Under the pieces are notes generated by a model. It was not told where the DNA came from, made no database searches, and saw only the letters and a program-made list of their open reading frames with translations. Below are positions 25,401-34,729 of a DNA stretch of 64,000 nucleotides, piece after piece (position 1 is the stretch's first letter; the number at the start of each line of letters is the position of its first letter). Origin of the DNA: Microcoleus vaginatus HSN003 (GTDB taxonomy: Bacteria; Cyanobacteriota; Cyanobacteriia; Cyanobacteriales; Microcoleaceae). Position numbers and translations under genes: made by a program. The stretch is from the NCBI RefSeq assembly GCF_022701255.1, contig NZ_CP031705.1:2617501-2681500 (forward strand), read 5' to 3'.

Positions 25401-26101
25401 ATCCCATATTGGAAGAATGGAAACACAAAGTCCTCAGCGAAAAACTACTGCATCCGCAAGCAATTTACGGATATTTTCCTTGTCAAGCTGAGGAAAATTC
25501 TCTGCATTTGTACGATCCGGAAATCATGGATGGCGGGCAAACAATAATCAGTGGCGGGCAAGATGCCCGCCCCACAAAAGAGAGTGGCACAGGCATCTTG
25601 CCTGTGGCTGCAACATTCACATTTCCCCGGCAAAAATCGGCGCGCAGGCTGTGCATTGCTGACTTCTTCGCCCCCAAAGAATCGGGTAAAATCGATGTAT
25701 TTCCCATGCAAGTAGCGACAGTGGGAGAAATTGCTACAGAGTACGCGCAAAAGCTGTTTGCTAACCATCAATATACCGACTATCTCTACTTTCACGGGTT
25801 AGCGGTACAGACAGCGGAAGCAATCGCCGAATGGACTCACGCGCGAATTCGGCGCGAATTGGGCTTTGGTAGCGAGGAACCGGAAAACATTCGCGATATG
25901 CTGGCGCAAAGATATCGCGGTTCGCGGTACAGTTTCGGCTATCCGGCTTGTCCGAATATGGCGGATCAGTACAAGCAATTGGAATTGTTAAAGTGCGATC
26001 GTATCAACCTGTATATGGATGAAAGCGAACAACTGTATCCGGAACAATCAACAACCGCAATTATCACCTATCACCCAGCCGCCAAATACTTCAGCGCTTA
26101 A
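22499..26101 (+). CDS. metH: Cobalamin-dependent methionine synthase
   Basis: Transfers methyl from 5-methyl-tetrahydrofolate to homocysteine through methylcobalamin; cytoplasmic. All four modules are present in the 1,200 residues: homocysteine-binding module (1-330) with [17 protein letters not shown] and the zinc site GGCCGT; folate module (about 340-640) from [15 protein letters not shown]; cobalamin module (about 645-870) with [16 protein letters not shown], whose His (about 738) is the cobalt ligand; and the reactivation (SAM-binding) module (about 920-1200), with [11 protein letters not shown] near the end. Between modules three and four is an Ala/Glu linker. In the last module about 26 residues (1012-1037, GGQTII to LPVA) are encoded by an inserted palindromic repeat that keeps the frame. 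No cobalamin riboswitch is recognisable upstream. Confidence 0.97.
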   Translation: MNSRFLDRLHHPSRPVIVFDGAMGTNLQVQNLTAEDFGGKEYEGCNEYLVHTKPEAVANVHRGFLEAGADVIETDTFGAASIVLAEYDLADKAYYLNKTAAELAKGIAAEFSTAEKPRFVAGSIGPGTKLPTLGHIDFDTLTAAFAEQAEGLYDGGVDLFIVETCQDVLQIKSALNAIEEVFKKKGARIPLMVSVTMEATGTMLVGSDISAALAILQPYPIDILGLNCATGPDRMAEHVKYLSEHSPFVVSCVPNAGLPENIGGHAHYKLTPIELKMALMRFVEDLGVQVIGGCCGTRYDHIRELSEIGKTLKPKIREITWEPSAASIYSAQPYEQENSFLIVGERLNASGSKKCRDLLNAEDWDGLVAMAREQVREGAHILDVNVDYVGRDGVRDMKELVSRVVTNATLPLMLDSTEWEKMEAGLKVAGGKCLLNSTNYEDGEPRFYQVLELAKKYGAGIVIGTIDEDGMARTADQKFAIAQRAYNAAVAYGIPAEEIFFDTLALPISTGIEEDRKNGKATIESIRRIRQELPGCHVILGVSNISFGLNPAARQVLNSMFLHEAMQAGMDSAIVSPNKILPIAKIDPKHQEICRKLIYDEREFDGDICVYDPLGELTTVFAGKTTKRDRTEDASLPVEERLKQHIIDGERIGLDIQLAKALETYPPLHIINTFLLDGMKVVGELFGSGQMQLPFVLQSAETMKAAVAYLEPYMEKSESGDNAKGTFIIATVKGDVHDIGKNLVDIILSNNGYRVINLGIKQSVDNIIEAYEKHKADCIAMSGLLVKSTAFMKENLEVFNQKGITVPVILGGAALTPKFVHEDCQNTYKGKVVYGKDAFSDLHFMDKLMPAKSAGKWEDLQGFLDERDDDNGAVKEAKAAPESSVEDAKKADTPVVIDTRRSEAVAADIDRPTPPFWGTKLLQGEDIPFEEIFWHLDLQALVAGQWQFRKPKDQSREEYDAFLAEKVYPILEEWKHKVLSEKLLHPQAIYGYFPCQAEENSLHLYDPEIMDGGQTIISGGQDARPTKESGTGILPVAATFTFPRQKSARRLCIADFFAPKESGKIDVFPMQVATVGEIATEYAQKLFANHQYTDYLYFHGLAVQTAEAIAEWTHARIRRELGFGSEEPENIRDMLAQRYRGSRYSFGYPACPNMADQYKQLELLKCDRINLYMDESEQLYPEQSTTAIITYHPAAKYFSA
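25531..25609. repeat. Dispersed palindromic repeat inserted in the metH coding sequence
   Basis: Contains the palindrome ggcgggcaagatgcccgcc (25553-25571), ccccacaaaagag, and the arm ggcacaggcatcttgcctgtg (25586-25605), i.e. the same family as at 13281-13510 and 38169-38262. Translated it gives [20 protein letters not shown], which interrupts the conserved sequence between LYDPEIMD and [14 protein letters not shown]. Confidence 0.85.
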
Positions 26102-26201
26102 TTTATAGGGTGCGCCTCGCACTTCTTTCTGTCCTTTTTCTCGTTCTTATACTCGTTCCCCGGTAGAACCTGGGAACGAGAAACCAAATTAAACCAACAA
26201 A

Positions 26202-26225
26202 AAAGCACCTTCAACAAAGTGCTTT
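26202..26225 (-). terminator. Terminator of the 26260-26883 gene
   Basis: Stem aaagcac / gtgcttt (26202-26208 and 26219-26225) with a short loop; on the minus strand the stem is followed by a T run (gtgcttttttg). It lies 35 bases beyond the stop codon of the minus-strand gene and 100 bases beyond metH, so it may serve both. Confidence 0.6.
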
Positions 26226-26259
26226 CCTGAATATAAACTTTCCGTCTCTGACGAAACTT

Positions 26260-26883
26260 TTATGAGTAATTCCGGGGAGTGCGCGCGCCGGCAGATGCTC
26301 CTACCATCGAAGCAACTAAACCCAATAGTGAGCCGAACAAAAACGACCAACCAGCTTTCGCAGCATTACCAGCAATATTGCGAGTATCCTGAGCAGTTAC
26401 GTTAGGCGCTTGGTTCGGCAAATCGACGCCGCCCTGCTGCGCTTGATTAATTGCTTCTCCCGCATTCGCAGCTATGACGCCAAAAGTACCGGCCACGCCA
26501 TTTGCTAACAACCAAGAGCCAATTGTTAAGGTAGTTGCCCACAAAATTGCTCCATTTAAAAGCGCTGTGTTGCGATTCATCGGACCGCAAGCCCGAGCAG
26601 TTACCCAACCGCCAACGGCCAAACTAATTAACAAACTGATAATTGACCAAATTCCGACGCCGGTACCCACGTCCCCTGAAATACTGCGCGGAGCTCCTGA
26701 ATTAGCAATGTTGCTCAAGCCGATCGCAGCGCCCAATGCACTTAACACCAGTTGTGTGCCGATCGCAATTACCAAACCCGAAAAAATCGGGCCCCAACGT
26801 ACTCGATCGTGGTATTCCATCACGGAATTTACCACCACGGGTTCGGTACCAACGTTATCTACAGGTCTATTTACGTATGACAT
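26260..26883 (-). CDS. Conserved membrane protein, glycine-rich helices
   Basis: 207 residues. A polar N-terminus with YHDRVRWGPIFSGLVIAIGT leads into the first helix, then further membrane segments near 34-56, 77-97 (IWSIISLLISLAVGGWVTA), 108-130 (ALLNGAILWATTLTIGSWLL) and 178-200. Repeated small-residue patterns (SALGAAIGL, GLVASMVGASAGA) suggest tightly packed helices. The family is widespread in bacteria as uncharacterised membrane proteins, often stress-related; no function can be named. A T-rich stretch just upstream of its ATG (ttttttttcctc on the plus strand) is a purine-rich leader on the coding strand and supplies a ribosome site. Confidence 0.7.
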   Translation of the reverse strand: MSYVNRPVDNVGTEPVVVNSVMEYHDRVRWGPIFSGLVIAIGTQLVLSALGAAIGLSNIANSGAPRSISGDVGTGVGIWSIISLLISLAVGGWVTARACGPMNRNTALLNGAILWATTLTIGSWLLANGVAGTFGVIAANAGEAINQAQQGGVDLPNQAPNVTAQDTRNIAGNAAKAGWSFLFGSLLGLVASMVGASAGARTPRNYS

Positions 26884-27151
26884 AGGTTTTTTTTTCCTCT
26901 GAGACTGGATTTAATTTTTAACAATCTTTCACCTCAGCATTTATTGTGGCTGAGATTGATAAAAACTATATCTGCCTGGGGAAATAACCATATCTATGTC
27001 TGAAGAAAGAAACGAAAAAGTCATCAGCCCCCAGCTACCGGCTATTAGCGCATCATTGATGACTGATGACTGATGACTCAGGACTATTTTATCCCGTTAG
27101 AAAAGTTCCCGGACGTATACAGGAAATGCGGACGTATACAGAAAATACAGC

Positions 27152-27478
27152 TTAACGCAATCTTACAGCCGTTCCAACGGCAGTAATCAGCAGCAAAGCC
27201 CCGCTCGAGTCTACATTAATCGTGCCGGTGTCAACTTCCACCCCGATTACCGCATTGGCGCCCAGGCGCTGGGCCCGTTTTTCCAGTTCCGCGAGGGCAT
27301 CTCGCTGTCCCTTGAGAAACACTTCCTCGTAACTGCCGGTGCGCCCGCCTATGATGTCGCGAATGCCGGCGAAGAAATCTCGCAGGGCGTTGGTGCCGTA
27401 GACAACCTCAGCAGTTACAATCCCCAGGTAAGATTGAATTTCTGCTCCTTGGATGATATCAGTTGTTGTTACAATCAT
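27152..27478 (-). CDS. YbjQ family (UPF0145) protein
   Basis: 108 residues with the full family pattern: MIVTTTDIIQGAEIQSYLGI, VTAEVVYGTNALRDFFAGIR, DIIGGRTGSYEEVFLKGQRD, ALAELEKRAQRLGANAVIGV and the final strand VDSSGALLLITAVGTAV. Members form pentameric rings; a metal- or ligand-binding role has been proposed but not proven. It is divergent from the TPR gene, whose start lies 151 bases away. Between it and the previous gene is a heptamer tract (tgatgac, 27057-27077). Confidence 0.9.
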   Translation of the reverse strand: MIVTTTDIIQGAEIQSYLGIVTAEVVYGTNALRDFFAGIRDIIGGRTGSYEEVFLKGQRDALAELEKRAQRLGANAVIGVEVDTGTINVDSSGALLLITAVGTAVRLR

Positions 27479-27628
27479 CAGTTGGCCTCAGTCGCGAAAA
27501 TTTTGAGTGGGTCTTGTTCTGTAGATTTACTACATCTCGCCGCTCAAAGATTCCTGGTAAACCATATGTTGTCAGCTTGCCAAGCTGACAGCAACTCGCT
27601 CTTTCATTCCACACACTCTTTGAAACAA

Positions 27629-28735
27629 ATGGCCGTGCACAAACAAAGTCTCTTGGTATTCAGTACGTTGCTAGTAGCAGGATTCGCTGTCGCAGCGCCG
27701 CAGATAGCGCTCTCAGCAGAAACGTCTGTTGAAGTTGAAGTCAAACCTCAAAATAATTCAGATTTAGATGCTCTGCTGCGACAAGGGCGCGAGTTTGTAG
27801 ATTCAGGAGACTACAGTAAGGCGATCGCCATTTATCAGGAAGCGGCACGTTTAGATACGGAAAACCCGCGCATTTTTGCTGGTATTGGCTATTTAGAAGC
27901 GCGTCAAGGCAACTATCAAGCCTCAGTGGAATTTTACCAACAAGCGATCGGTCTGGAACCGAACAATGCTGACTTCCAATACGCCTTAGGATATGCTATG
28001 GCGAATTTACAAAACTATCCGGCAGCAGCCACAGCTTACCGCCGCGCCGCTGCGCTCGATCGCAAAAATGTCAATGCCCGGATCGGTCTCGGAGTGGTAC
28101 TCTTTCAGCAAAAAGATTACAGCGGTTCTTTTAAAGCATACCAAGAGGCGATCGCCCTCGATCCGAAAAATTGGCAAGCTTACTCTTCAATGGGCTTAGT
28201 ATTGATCCAGCAGGGAAATTTTGCCAGTGCAGTTACAGTGCTCCAAGAAGCAGCCCAACTCGCTCCCAAACAAGCAGGTGTCCAGTTAAAATTAGGCACT
28301 GCTTTGCTGCGTGCCGGCTATACTTCCGAAGGGCTAGCAGCTTTTGAAGAAGCTGCCCAATTGGAACCCCGCAATCCAGAAGTGCAGCTAGAAATTGGCG
28401 GACTTCTCCAGGCTCAAAAGGACTTAGACGGAGCGCTTGTAGCTTATCAGCGGGCTATTGCGGTGCGACCTAATTTAGTGGAAGCACACGCAGGAATAGG
28501 GCGAATTCAACTAGAAAAACAAGATTTTTTAGGAGCGATTACCACTTTTCGGCGAGTGATTAAGCTCGCTCCAAACAGGGCCGAAGCTTATTACAATATG
28601 GGTACGGCACTCAAAGCGCGCGATCAAAAATCCGAAGCAATGGAAGCTTTTCAACAAGCCCTCAACACTTACCGCCAGCAAGGCAACAATGAGGGTGTAC
28701 AAAAATCTGAGGCGGCATTACGGGAAATGAAGTAA
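27629..28735 (+). CDS. Exported tetratricopeptide (TPR) repeat protein
   Basis: 368 residues from ATG 27629. The frame is open upstream to 27434, but that part overlaps the YbjQ start region and lacks conservation. Residues 1-32 form a signal peptide (KQSLLVFSTLLVAGFAVAAP, then LSAETS), so the product is periplasmic or membrane-attached. The rest is about nine consecutive 34-residue TPR units, each recognisable by patterns such as GDYSKAIAIYQEAARLDTEN, LEPNNADFQYALGYAM, GNFASAVTVLQEAAQLAPK and PNRAEAYYNMGTALKA. TPR solenoids hold protein partners; none is indicated here. Confidence 0.85.
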   Translation: MAVHKQSLLVFSTLLVAGFAVAAPQIALSAETSVEVEVKPQNNSDLDALLRQGREFVDSGDYSKAIAIYQEAARLDTENPRIFAGIGYLEARQGNYQASVEFYQQAIGLEPNNADFQYALGYAMANLQNYPAAATAYRRAAALDRKNVNARIGLGVVLFQQKDYSGSFKAYQEAIALDPKNWQAYSSMGLVLIQQGNFASAVTVLQEAAQLAPKQAGVQLKLGTALLRAGYTSEGLAAFEEAAQLEPRNPEVQLEIGGLLQAQKDLDGALVAYQRAIAVRPNLVEAHAGIGRIQLEKQDFLGAITTFRRVIKLAPNRAEAYYNMGTALKARDQKSEAMEAFQQALNTYRQQGNNEGVQKSEAALREMK

Positions 28736-28769
28736 TATTTCTCAATGTACTAATTGGTAATTGGTAATT

Positions 28770-28860
28770 AGTTTTGAGTTTTGAGTAAGTAATTTTTGTA
28801 AGGCTTAACCCTTCCAATCCCAGGGTTGCCAGGAAGGAAACAATCTCAAAACTTTTTTTA
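28770..28860 (+). ncRNA. Possible small structured RNA (signal-recognition-particle-RNA-like)
   Basis: The 5' arm agttttgag (28770-28778) can pair with ctcaaaact (28845-28853), which is followed by a T7 run, the look of a small RNA ending in its own terminator. Within it, ccagggttgccaggaagg and aaacaatct resemble the conserved tip of bacterial SRP RNA (..CAGGUCAGG..CGGAAGGAAGCAGCC), with one side shortened. Against this: cccttcc (28809-28815) can pair with ggaagg (28832-28837) in another fold, and the 5' arm is itself part of a gttttga heptamer repeat. The rest of the 450-base gap has no gene. Confidence 0.4.
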
Positions 28861-29189
28861 TTACCTCTTACCTCTTGCCTCTTGCCTCTTCCTTCATTTA
28901 AAAAACTCGGCTTGATCTGGCAGATATTGCTGATGCTTAAGTTTTGTGTTAATCCCAGATAAACGCGACTAAATGGGGTATGATACTGGCGCGAGTTTTG
29001 ATTCAGGCGCTCGCTCTTAAAATCAGAGAGGAAATCAGGGCGATCGCAGTTAAATATTTGTTACAGACTCTCTCTTTTGTAAGATGTTCAAACTAATCTC
29101 TTAAGATAAATCTATTTCTCTTGGTAGAGACTGCCAACTTGTTAACATTTGTAAAATGAGCCAAATATCCTATCCCCAGAGCTTCATCT

Positions 29190-30887
29190 ATGCAAACGTA
29201 TGACGTGATTATCATAGGAGCAGGTCACAATGGACTGGTCTGCGCCTCTTATCTCCTCAAAGCGGGATATACCGTCCTGTTGTTAGAAAAACGTTCGGTT
29301 CCCGGCGGCGCGGCAACTACTGAAGCTGCGATTCCCGAATTGCCAGATTTTAAATTCAATATGTGCGCTATCGACCACGAATTTATCCATTTAGGGCCAG
29401 TTGTAGAAGAATTAGAACTGGAAAAATACGGTTTAGAATATCTTTACTGCGATCCTGTTGCCTTTTGTCCGCATCCCGACGGGAAATATTTCTTAGCGCA
29501 CAAATCTGTAGAAAAAACTTGTGCTGAAATTGCGCGCCACAACGAGCGCGATGCTAAAAAATATGCGGAATATACAGACTTTTGGCAGCGGGCTTTAGGT
29601 GCAATGGTTCCGATGTTTAATGCGCCACCAAAATCCCTCATAGATATTGCCGGCAACTACGATATTTCAAAGATCAAAGATTTATTTTCAGTGATTGGTT
29701 CACCCAACAAAACGCTGGACTTTATTCGCACGATGCTGACCAGCGCTGAAGACATTCTCAACGAGTGGTTTGACGAGGAATTTATCAAAGCACCCCTAGC
29801 AAGATTCGCTGCAGAACTCGGCGCGCCTCCTTCGCAAAAAACCCTTGCTGTAGGCGCAATTATGCTGGCAATGAGACACAATCCCGGCATGGCAAGACCG
29901 CGCGGCGGGACGGGTGCATTAGTGCAAGCGCTGCTCAATTTAGTGAAAAGCTATTCAGGTGTGGTACTTACCGACCAGCACGTCGAAAAAATATTAGTTG
30001 ATGATGGTCGCGCTGTGGGAGTTCGAGTTGCCGGCGGCACGGAATACCGCGCTACAAAAGGTGTCATTTCTAATATTGATGCTAAGCGCTTGTTTCTGCA
30101 CTTAATGGACTCCAGCGATGTTGACAGTGCCGACCCGGATTTGCGGGAAAGATTGGAGCGCAAAATTGTTAACAACAACGAGACTATTCTCAAAATAGAC
30201 TTAGCTCTCAATGAAATGCCCAAGTTTGATCGCTGGAATCATCGGGACGAATATTTAATCGGTTCGGTTTTAATTGCAGACTCGGTGAGACACGTTGAAA
30301 TTGCTCACAGCGAGCCTTCAATCGGCAGAATCCCCGACTCTGACCCATCAATGTATGTGGTGTTTCCGACGGTACGAGACCCGTCAATGGCTCCCCCCGG
30401 ACACCATACCGCTTGGATTGAATTTTTTGCTCCTTACCAGCTCGAAAATGCTGAAGGAACCGGCCAGCACGGTACGGGTTGGACGGATGAGCTGAAAAAC
30501 AAAGTTGCCGATCGCTGCATCGATAAATTAGCAGAATACGCACCAAATATCAAAAATTCAATTATAGGGCGCCACGTGGAAAGTCCGGCGGAATTGGGAG
30601 AGCGTTTGGGCGCTTTGAAGGGGAATTATTATCACATTGACATGACGTTGGATCAGATGATATTTTTCCGTCCTTTACCGGAGTTGGCGAATTACAAAAC
30701 GCCGATCGACGGTTTGTTTCTGACGGGGGCGGGAACGCATCCGGGCGGATCGATTTCGGGTATGCCGGGACGCAATACCGCTCGCGTTTTCATGCACTCG
30801 CAGCAGCCTTTCGCGCAGACTTTGGCAGATGCGGCTAATTCTCTGAAAGCGAAGGGTAAGTCGGTATTTCGGAGTAATGAGAAGTAA
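29190..30887 (+). CDS. crtO: Beta-carotene ketolase, CrtO type
   Basis: 565 residues of the phytoene-desaturase-like FAD flavoprotein family. Dinucleotide-binding start DVIIIGAGHNGLVCASYLL (residues 5-23) with EKRSVPGGAATTEA, and the FAD-binding end FLTGAGTHPGGSISGMPGRN (about 512-531). The whole sequence runs closely along Synechocystis CrtO as I remember it, e.g. NRCAIDHEF-type FNMCAIDHEFIHLGP, FNAPPKSLIDIA, GAPPSQKTLAVGAIM, IEFFAPYQ and GTGWTDELKNKVADR. CrtO adds a 4-keto group to beta-carotene to make echinenone, in the membrane. Echinenone is a pigment of photoprotective complexes (OCP). It stands alone, followed 500 bases later by the saccharopine-dehydrogenase-like gene in the same direction. 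Confidence 0.9.
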   Translation: MQTYDVIIIGAGHNGLVCASYLLKAGYTVLLLEKRSVPGGAATTEAAIPELPDFKFNMCAIDHEFIHLGPVVEELELEKYGLEYLYCDPVAFCPHPDGKYFLAHKSVEKTCAEIARHNERDAKKYAEYTDFWQRALGAMVPMFNAPPKSLIDIAGNYDISKIKDLFSVIGSPNKTLDFIRTMLTSAEDILNEWFDEEFIKAPLARFAAELGAPPSQKTLAVGAIMLAMRHNPGMARPRGGTGALVQALLNLVKSYSGVVLTDQHVEKILVDDGRAVGVRVAGGTEYRATKGVISNIDAKRLFLHLMDSSDVDSADPDLRERLERKIVNNNETILKIDLALNEMPKFDRWNHRDEYLIGSVLIADSVRHVEIAHSEPSIGRIPDSDPSMYVVFPTVRDPSMAPPGHHTAWIEFFAPYQLENAEGTGQHGTGWTDELKNKVADRCIDKLAEYAPNIKNSIIGRHVESPAELGERLGALKGNYYHIDMTLDQMIFFRPLPELANYKTPIDGLFLTGAGTHPGGSISGMPGRNTARVFMHSQQPFAQTLADAANSLKAKGKSVFRSNEK

Positions 30888-31384
30888 GATTTTTAGCAAC
30901 CGCAGATGAGGGCAGATAAACGCAGATAACGCTCCCATTCATCTGCGTTTATCTGCGTTCATTTATCAGTGTGCAAGTGCGAGAATTTTTTCTGGTTGAT
31001 TTCCTATGAAGGGAAAACGATTTGCGATCGCCCTCAATACCTTTTCTAAATCTTGTGCATCTTTCGCGATCGGTGGCGACGCTTTGCGTTTCATCAAATC
31101 TGTTTAAATATTTTTGGATCACAGAGTATATTCCATCGATAAAATTCTCAATATTAGAAGAACAAGTTAACGCTGAAGGCATTTTTGAACTTAGTGTCGC
31201 CGCCAAACCTCTAATGAAAGCAGAACAGGCAAGTCGCTGGTAGAAGTCGCTCCCCATCTCCGGTTCAGGGCGATCGCCGCCGATTCCCCAGCTTTTCGCA
31301 TTCTCCTCAATTCATACTTTATGCGGATGAAAACGCCGGCCCCAAGTTGAGAAACTGGGAAGTGGCGTTACCCTTTTTTTAGCG
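30888..31384. other. Intergenic region with an inverted repeat
   Basis: About 500 bases. aaacgcagata (30918-30928) and tatctgcgtt (30949-30958) form a hairpin behind crtO that may end its transcript; the tctgcgtt unit recurs near 3499-3525. Short frames on both strands at 30949-31257 have no family resemblance. Nothing else is supported. Confidence 0.4.
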
Positions 31385-32485
31385 ATGGCAAATCGAGTTT
31401 TGATTGTCGGCGGGCGGGGACGAATTGGCAGCAGCGTTGCCCAAGACCTTGTTACCCACACCGACGCGGAAATTACTGTTACCGGACGCAACTCTGAAGC
31501 CTCTATTGGGCCGGGATTGCCGCCGGATAGGGTGCAGTACCAAACTTTTGATTTAGCGGACAGTGCAGCCCTGCAAAAAGCAGTTTCAGAGTCTAATCTT
31601 GTCGTTCACTGTGCGGGGCCTTTTCACTACCGAGACGCCGGCGTGCTGAAAACTTGCATCGAAGCAGGTGTTAATTATACTGATGTCAGTGACAGCCGCA
31701 GTTTTACTCGCAAGGCTTTAGAATTGCGCGAAACCGCTAAAAATGCTGGGATTACTGCTATTATTAATACGGGCATTTTTCCCGGTGTGTCTAACAGCAT
31801 GGTGCGCCGAGATGTGGAACAATTAGATGAAGCAGAACACATCCATTTAAGTTATGTAGTCGGAGGTTCTGGCGGCGCTGGTGTTACAGTAATGAGAACC
31901 ACTTTTTTAGGTTTGCAAACTCCTTTTGAGGTTTGGGAAGATCGCCAGTGGCACCAAGTAAAACCCTACAGCCATCGCGAAACAATTGAATTTCCCGCAC
32001 CCTACGGCAAAACAGGGGTTTACTGGTTCGATATGCCGGAATCAATCACTTTGCCCGACACTTTCCCCGTCAAATCAGTTGTGACTAAATTCGGTACGTC
32101 TCCCGACCTTTACAATCACCTTACCTGGTTTGTTGCTAAGTATTGGCCCGCTAGCTGGCTCAAAAATAACTCCGTGATTGAATTTCTCTCCTACGTCAGT
32201 TACGGGATGACCAGTGTTAGTAATAGTTTTAGTGGGGTGGGTGTGGCCGTGCGATCGCAAGTGACCGGTCTCAAAAACGGTCAACCGACTAAAGTTTGCT
32301 CGACAGCGGTACACCCAAATGCTGCCGTCGCTACTGGCATTGGGACTGGCAGCATCGCTCAATTAATGTTAGAAGGCAAACTGGAAAAACCGGGGGTTTG
32401 GTCGGTAGAACAAGCTCTTTCTACTGAGCTATTTGAAGGAGCTCTGCAGAACAGAAACCTAGACATAGAGCAGGTTATTTTGTAG
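31385..32485 (+). CDS. Saccharopine-dehydrogenase-like NAD(P)-binding protein
   Basis: 366 residues. The Rossmann start NRVLIVGGRGRIGSSVAQDL (residues 3-22), VTGRNSE, then VVHCAGPFHYRDAGVLKTCI (about 77-96) and AGVNYTDVSD match the Sacchrp_dh_NADP family, which includes real saccharopine dehydrogenases and many enzymes of unknown substrate. The C-terminal half is not the lysine-pathway domain; it has YGKTGVYWFDMPE and a hydrophobic stretch WPASWLKNNSVIEFLSYVSY. The substrate cannot be named. Being next to crtO might suggest a pigment or lipid link, but the 500-base gap argues against an operon. Confidence 0.75.
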   Translation: MANRVLIVGGRGRIGSSVAQDLVTHTDAEITVTGRNSEASIGPGLPPDRVQYQTFDLADSAALQKAVSESNLVVHCAGPFHYRDAGVLKTCIEAGVNYTDVSDSRSFTRKALELRETAKNAGITAIINTGIFPGVSNSMVRRDVEQLDEAEHIHLSYVVGGSGGAGVTVMRTTFLGLQTPFEVWEDRQWHQVKPYSHRETIEFPAPYGKTGVYWFDMPESITLPDTFPVKSVVTKFGTSPDLYNHLTWFVAKYWPASWLKNNSVIEFLSYVSYGMTSVSNSFSGVGVAVRSQVTGLKNGQPTKVCSTAVHPNAAVATGIGTGSIAQLMLEGKLEKPGVWSVEQALSTELFEGALQNRNLDIEQVIL

Positions 32486-32872
32486 TTATTTAGGTTATTT
32501 ATAGCAATTTAAAATGTTGGTAAATGGGATTTTTTCCCGAACTGCGAAGACGCGAAAGACGCGAAGCAAGAGAAGAGTCAGGGGGTTCGCAATTGATGGG
32601 AGAACCTCTACATAGGGCTCCTCGCCGGAATTGCGATCGCACCTCATAGGAGATTAGTTCCGCTTGTCTAATTAATCTATCTTTTGGTAGAAGTAATTTT
32701 AACAAGCAGGCGCTTAAGATATTGGACATCATCGGAAACATCCCTTTTCGCTCGCTCTAGATGCGGTAGCTGCGACAAAGATTGCGCTTGAACCAAGGTT
32801 GTCAATGTGCGATCGCAGTGAAGGGGCGACAAACACCATAATTTTTGCGGAAAAATACGAGGAGAAGTTGAT
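32486..32872. other. Intergenic region without a supported gene
   Basis: 387 bases. Contains an imperfect cgcgaagacgcgaaagacgcg direct-repeat stretch (32541-32563) and short unsupported minus-strand frames. The end provides a ribosome site (gaggagaag, 32858-32866) for the following gene. Confidence 0.4.
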
Positions 32873-33226
32873 ATGAAGCGGGTTTTAAAAGCTTTCGGAC
32901 AAACATTGAGCCAAAGCATTTTGCTGGTCTGTACGCTGGCTTTCATTGGTCTGCTAAGTCTAGCGGTAGTACCCAGTCAGGCTGCTTACGCAGGTCAAGA
33001 CAAGACTCACGCGCCGCAAGAAGCTACAATTACTGAACCCGCAACAAGTTTCGAGGATCTCAATCCCCAAGCAGGAGCTTACGATGAAATAGTCAAAACC
33101 TCTCAAAATCCTGCAAACGTCGAGAAAGCTTACGACGAAAGCTTAAAGGAGTACAAGGGAGAACACCCGCAAGAAGGCATAGTTCAAAAAGCTGAAGATT
33201 TGATCGAAAAGGTCACTGGCAACTAA
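32873..33226 (+). CDS. Small exported protein, low-temperature-induced-like
   Basis: 117 residues. Signal peptide at 1-41 (SILLVCTLAFIGLLSLAVV, then AAYAGQ, a probable cleavage site). The mature part is short, charged and probably helical: TSFEDLNPQAGAYDEIVKTS, KAYDESLKEYKGEHPQ and KAEDLIEKVTGN. It resembles cyanobacterial proteins labelled low temperature-induced protein; that label rests on recollection of the family, and induction is not shown by the sequence. A good ribosome site (gaggagaag) lies before the ATG. Confidence 0.6.
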   Translation: MKRVLKAFGQTLSQSILLVCTLAFIGLLSLAVVPSQAAYAGQDKTHAPQEATITEPATSFEDLNPQAGAYDEIVKTSQNPANVEKAYDESLKEYKGEHPQEGIVQKAEDLIEKVTGN

Positions 33227-33513
33227 TAAATCAAGAGATTTATATCTAACTCAAGTTGGTAGTAAATACACAGCTTCGATGAGTATAGAATTGAGCAGAT
33301 CTCAGAACTCAAGTGAACATAATGATCTAGGGTGCGCCGAGGCGCACCTTATCGCTTGAGAGTAGCTTGTAAAACTCGTTGTTGAGTCGAAAAGTATGTT
33401 CTCGTTTCCCTCTTTTTTAAGCTAGCAGCTTCATCCTGAAGGCAGATGAATAGATATGAATTTAAAAGGTAAATTTAATAATAGTTACAGTTAGATAAAA
33501 GGAAAAAAGTATC

Positions 33514-34035
33514 ATGAGCGATGACAAAAAAACGGTACATGAACCTGATGCTAACCTAGACCCAATTTCAGGGGAAAAGGGAGCTCATCCAGTCGCAACG
33601 GGTATTGGTGCGGCGGGTGCGGGTGCTGCAGGTGCTGCGATCGGCGGTGCCATCGGGGGGCCTGTAGGAGCAGTTGTGGGCGCTGTGGTGGGTTCGTTTA
33701 GTGGCGGTTTGGTGGGCAAAGGTGTGGGCGAGGCGATCGACCCCACGGTAGAAGATGCTTACTGGCAAAGCAACTACAGTTCTCGTCCTTACGTGGAAAC
33801 GAGCGCGACTTACGAAGACTATCAGCCTGCTTACCGCACCGGTTATGAGGGATACAGCCGCTATCGCGGTAGTGGTAAGAGCTTCAACGAGATTGAACAC
33901 GATTTGCAGCGCGACTACGAAACAAATCGCGGTAAATCTAAGGTGACTTGGGAAAAAGCGAAGCCCGCCACGCGCGACGCTTGGGATCGGGTTGAACGGG
34001 CTGTTCCTGGCGACATTGACAAAGACGGCCGCTAA
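33514..34035 (+). CDS. Glycine-zipper domain protein
   Basis: 173 residues. After a polar start there is a glycine-zipper helix pair (residues 27-72: VATGIGAAGAGAAGAAIGGA, then GPVGAVVGAVVGSFSGGLVG) that would insert in or pack along a membrane. The C-terminal half is Tyr-rich (YWQSNYSSRPYVE, YEDYQPAYRTGYEGYSRYRG) and ends in a charged segment with WEKAKPATRDAWDRVE. Similar stress-related glycine-zipper proteins exist in many bacteria; function unknown. A purine-rich ribosome site (aaaggaaaaaag) is directly upstream. Confidence 0.7.
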   Translation: MSDDKKTVHEPDANLDPISGEKGAHPVATGIGAAGAGAAGAAIGGAIGGPVGAVVGAVVGSFSGGLVGKGVGEAIDPTVEDAYWQSNYSSRPYVETSATYEDYQPAYRTGYEGYSRYRGSGKSFNEIEHDLQRDYETNRGKSKVTWEKAKPATRDAWDRVERAVPGDIDKDGR

Positions 34036-34708
34036 GGGCTGACGCGAAGTATTTCTCAGTCTTGGACGCACACAAACTCAAGCGTTCCGGTTATTTTTAG
34101 CCGGGTACCGGAATGGAGGGAAGTGTTGGATAAAAAAAAACCCGGCTGCTGCGTCTTGGACTGTTGTTGATAGGTGACACAGTTTTTAATGCGAGTTTAG
34201 CGAAGTTTTTGGGGATTTTGAGCCCCTCTCTACATCGGAGAGGGTATTTTTATGCTCCCTTGAAATCGCATTTTTCAGCACGATTTTTATTTCATATCAA
34301 ATCCGTTAGCATCGGAATAGTAAATTCGAGTTCACTGTTGACTGTTGACTGTTGACTGTTCACTGTTCACTGTCAACAGTCAACAGTCACCAGTCAACAT
34401 CATTCCGGTGTAACCGGAAACGATATCACAGGACTGTTCGCTGTGAGAACTCGCTAGAGACGTATAGGCTTTGCTGTGCGGGACGATCGCACTCCTAATA
34501 AACCCTTTTTACAAAATCGCGATGCTTCGCTTGGAGATGGGCATTTTTTTTTGACTATTAGCCTTAAAATTAAACTAATTCAGGACTGAGGCATCGATCG
34601 CATATTTCTGTCATTGTTCGCGATGCGCTTTCTTCAATCGCAGCCGGATCGTAAAGCGTCGGTGGCTTCAAGTCCGACAATTGTTAATCTAAATCCTCTC
34701 ATTCAAAA
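34036..34708. other. Intergenic region with STRR and hairpins
   Basis: About 670 bases. A palindrome (gttccggt ... accggaat, 34084-34114) followed by a run of A (34131-34141) lies behind the glycine-zipper gene and may terminate it. At 34331-34399 there is a heptamer tract (tgttgac and its variants) that turns into its own complement (gtcaaca), so the tract can fold on itself. No gene is supported. Confidence 0.5.
34331..34399. repeat. Heptanucleotide repeat tract with inverted halves
   Basis: Copies of tgttgac/tgttcac (34334-34371) are followed by gtcaacagtcaacag (34373-34387), the complement, so the tract is both a short tandem repeat and a hairpin of about 20 base pairs. Confidence 0.8.
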
Positions 34709-34729
34709 TTGGTATTACTTGTGGATGAA

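Noticed and set aside
30949..31257. Short frames on both strands between crtO and the next gene
   Set aside because: No family resemblance, no ribosome site, and part lies in a dispersed repeat.
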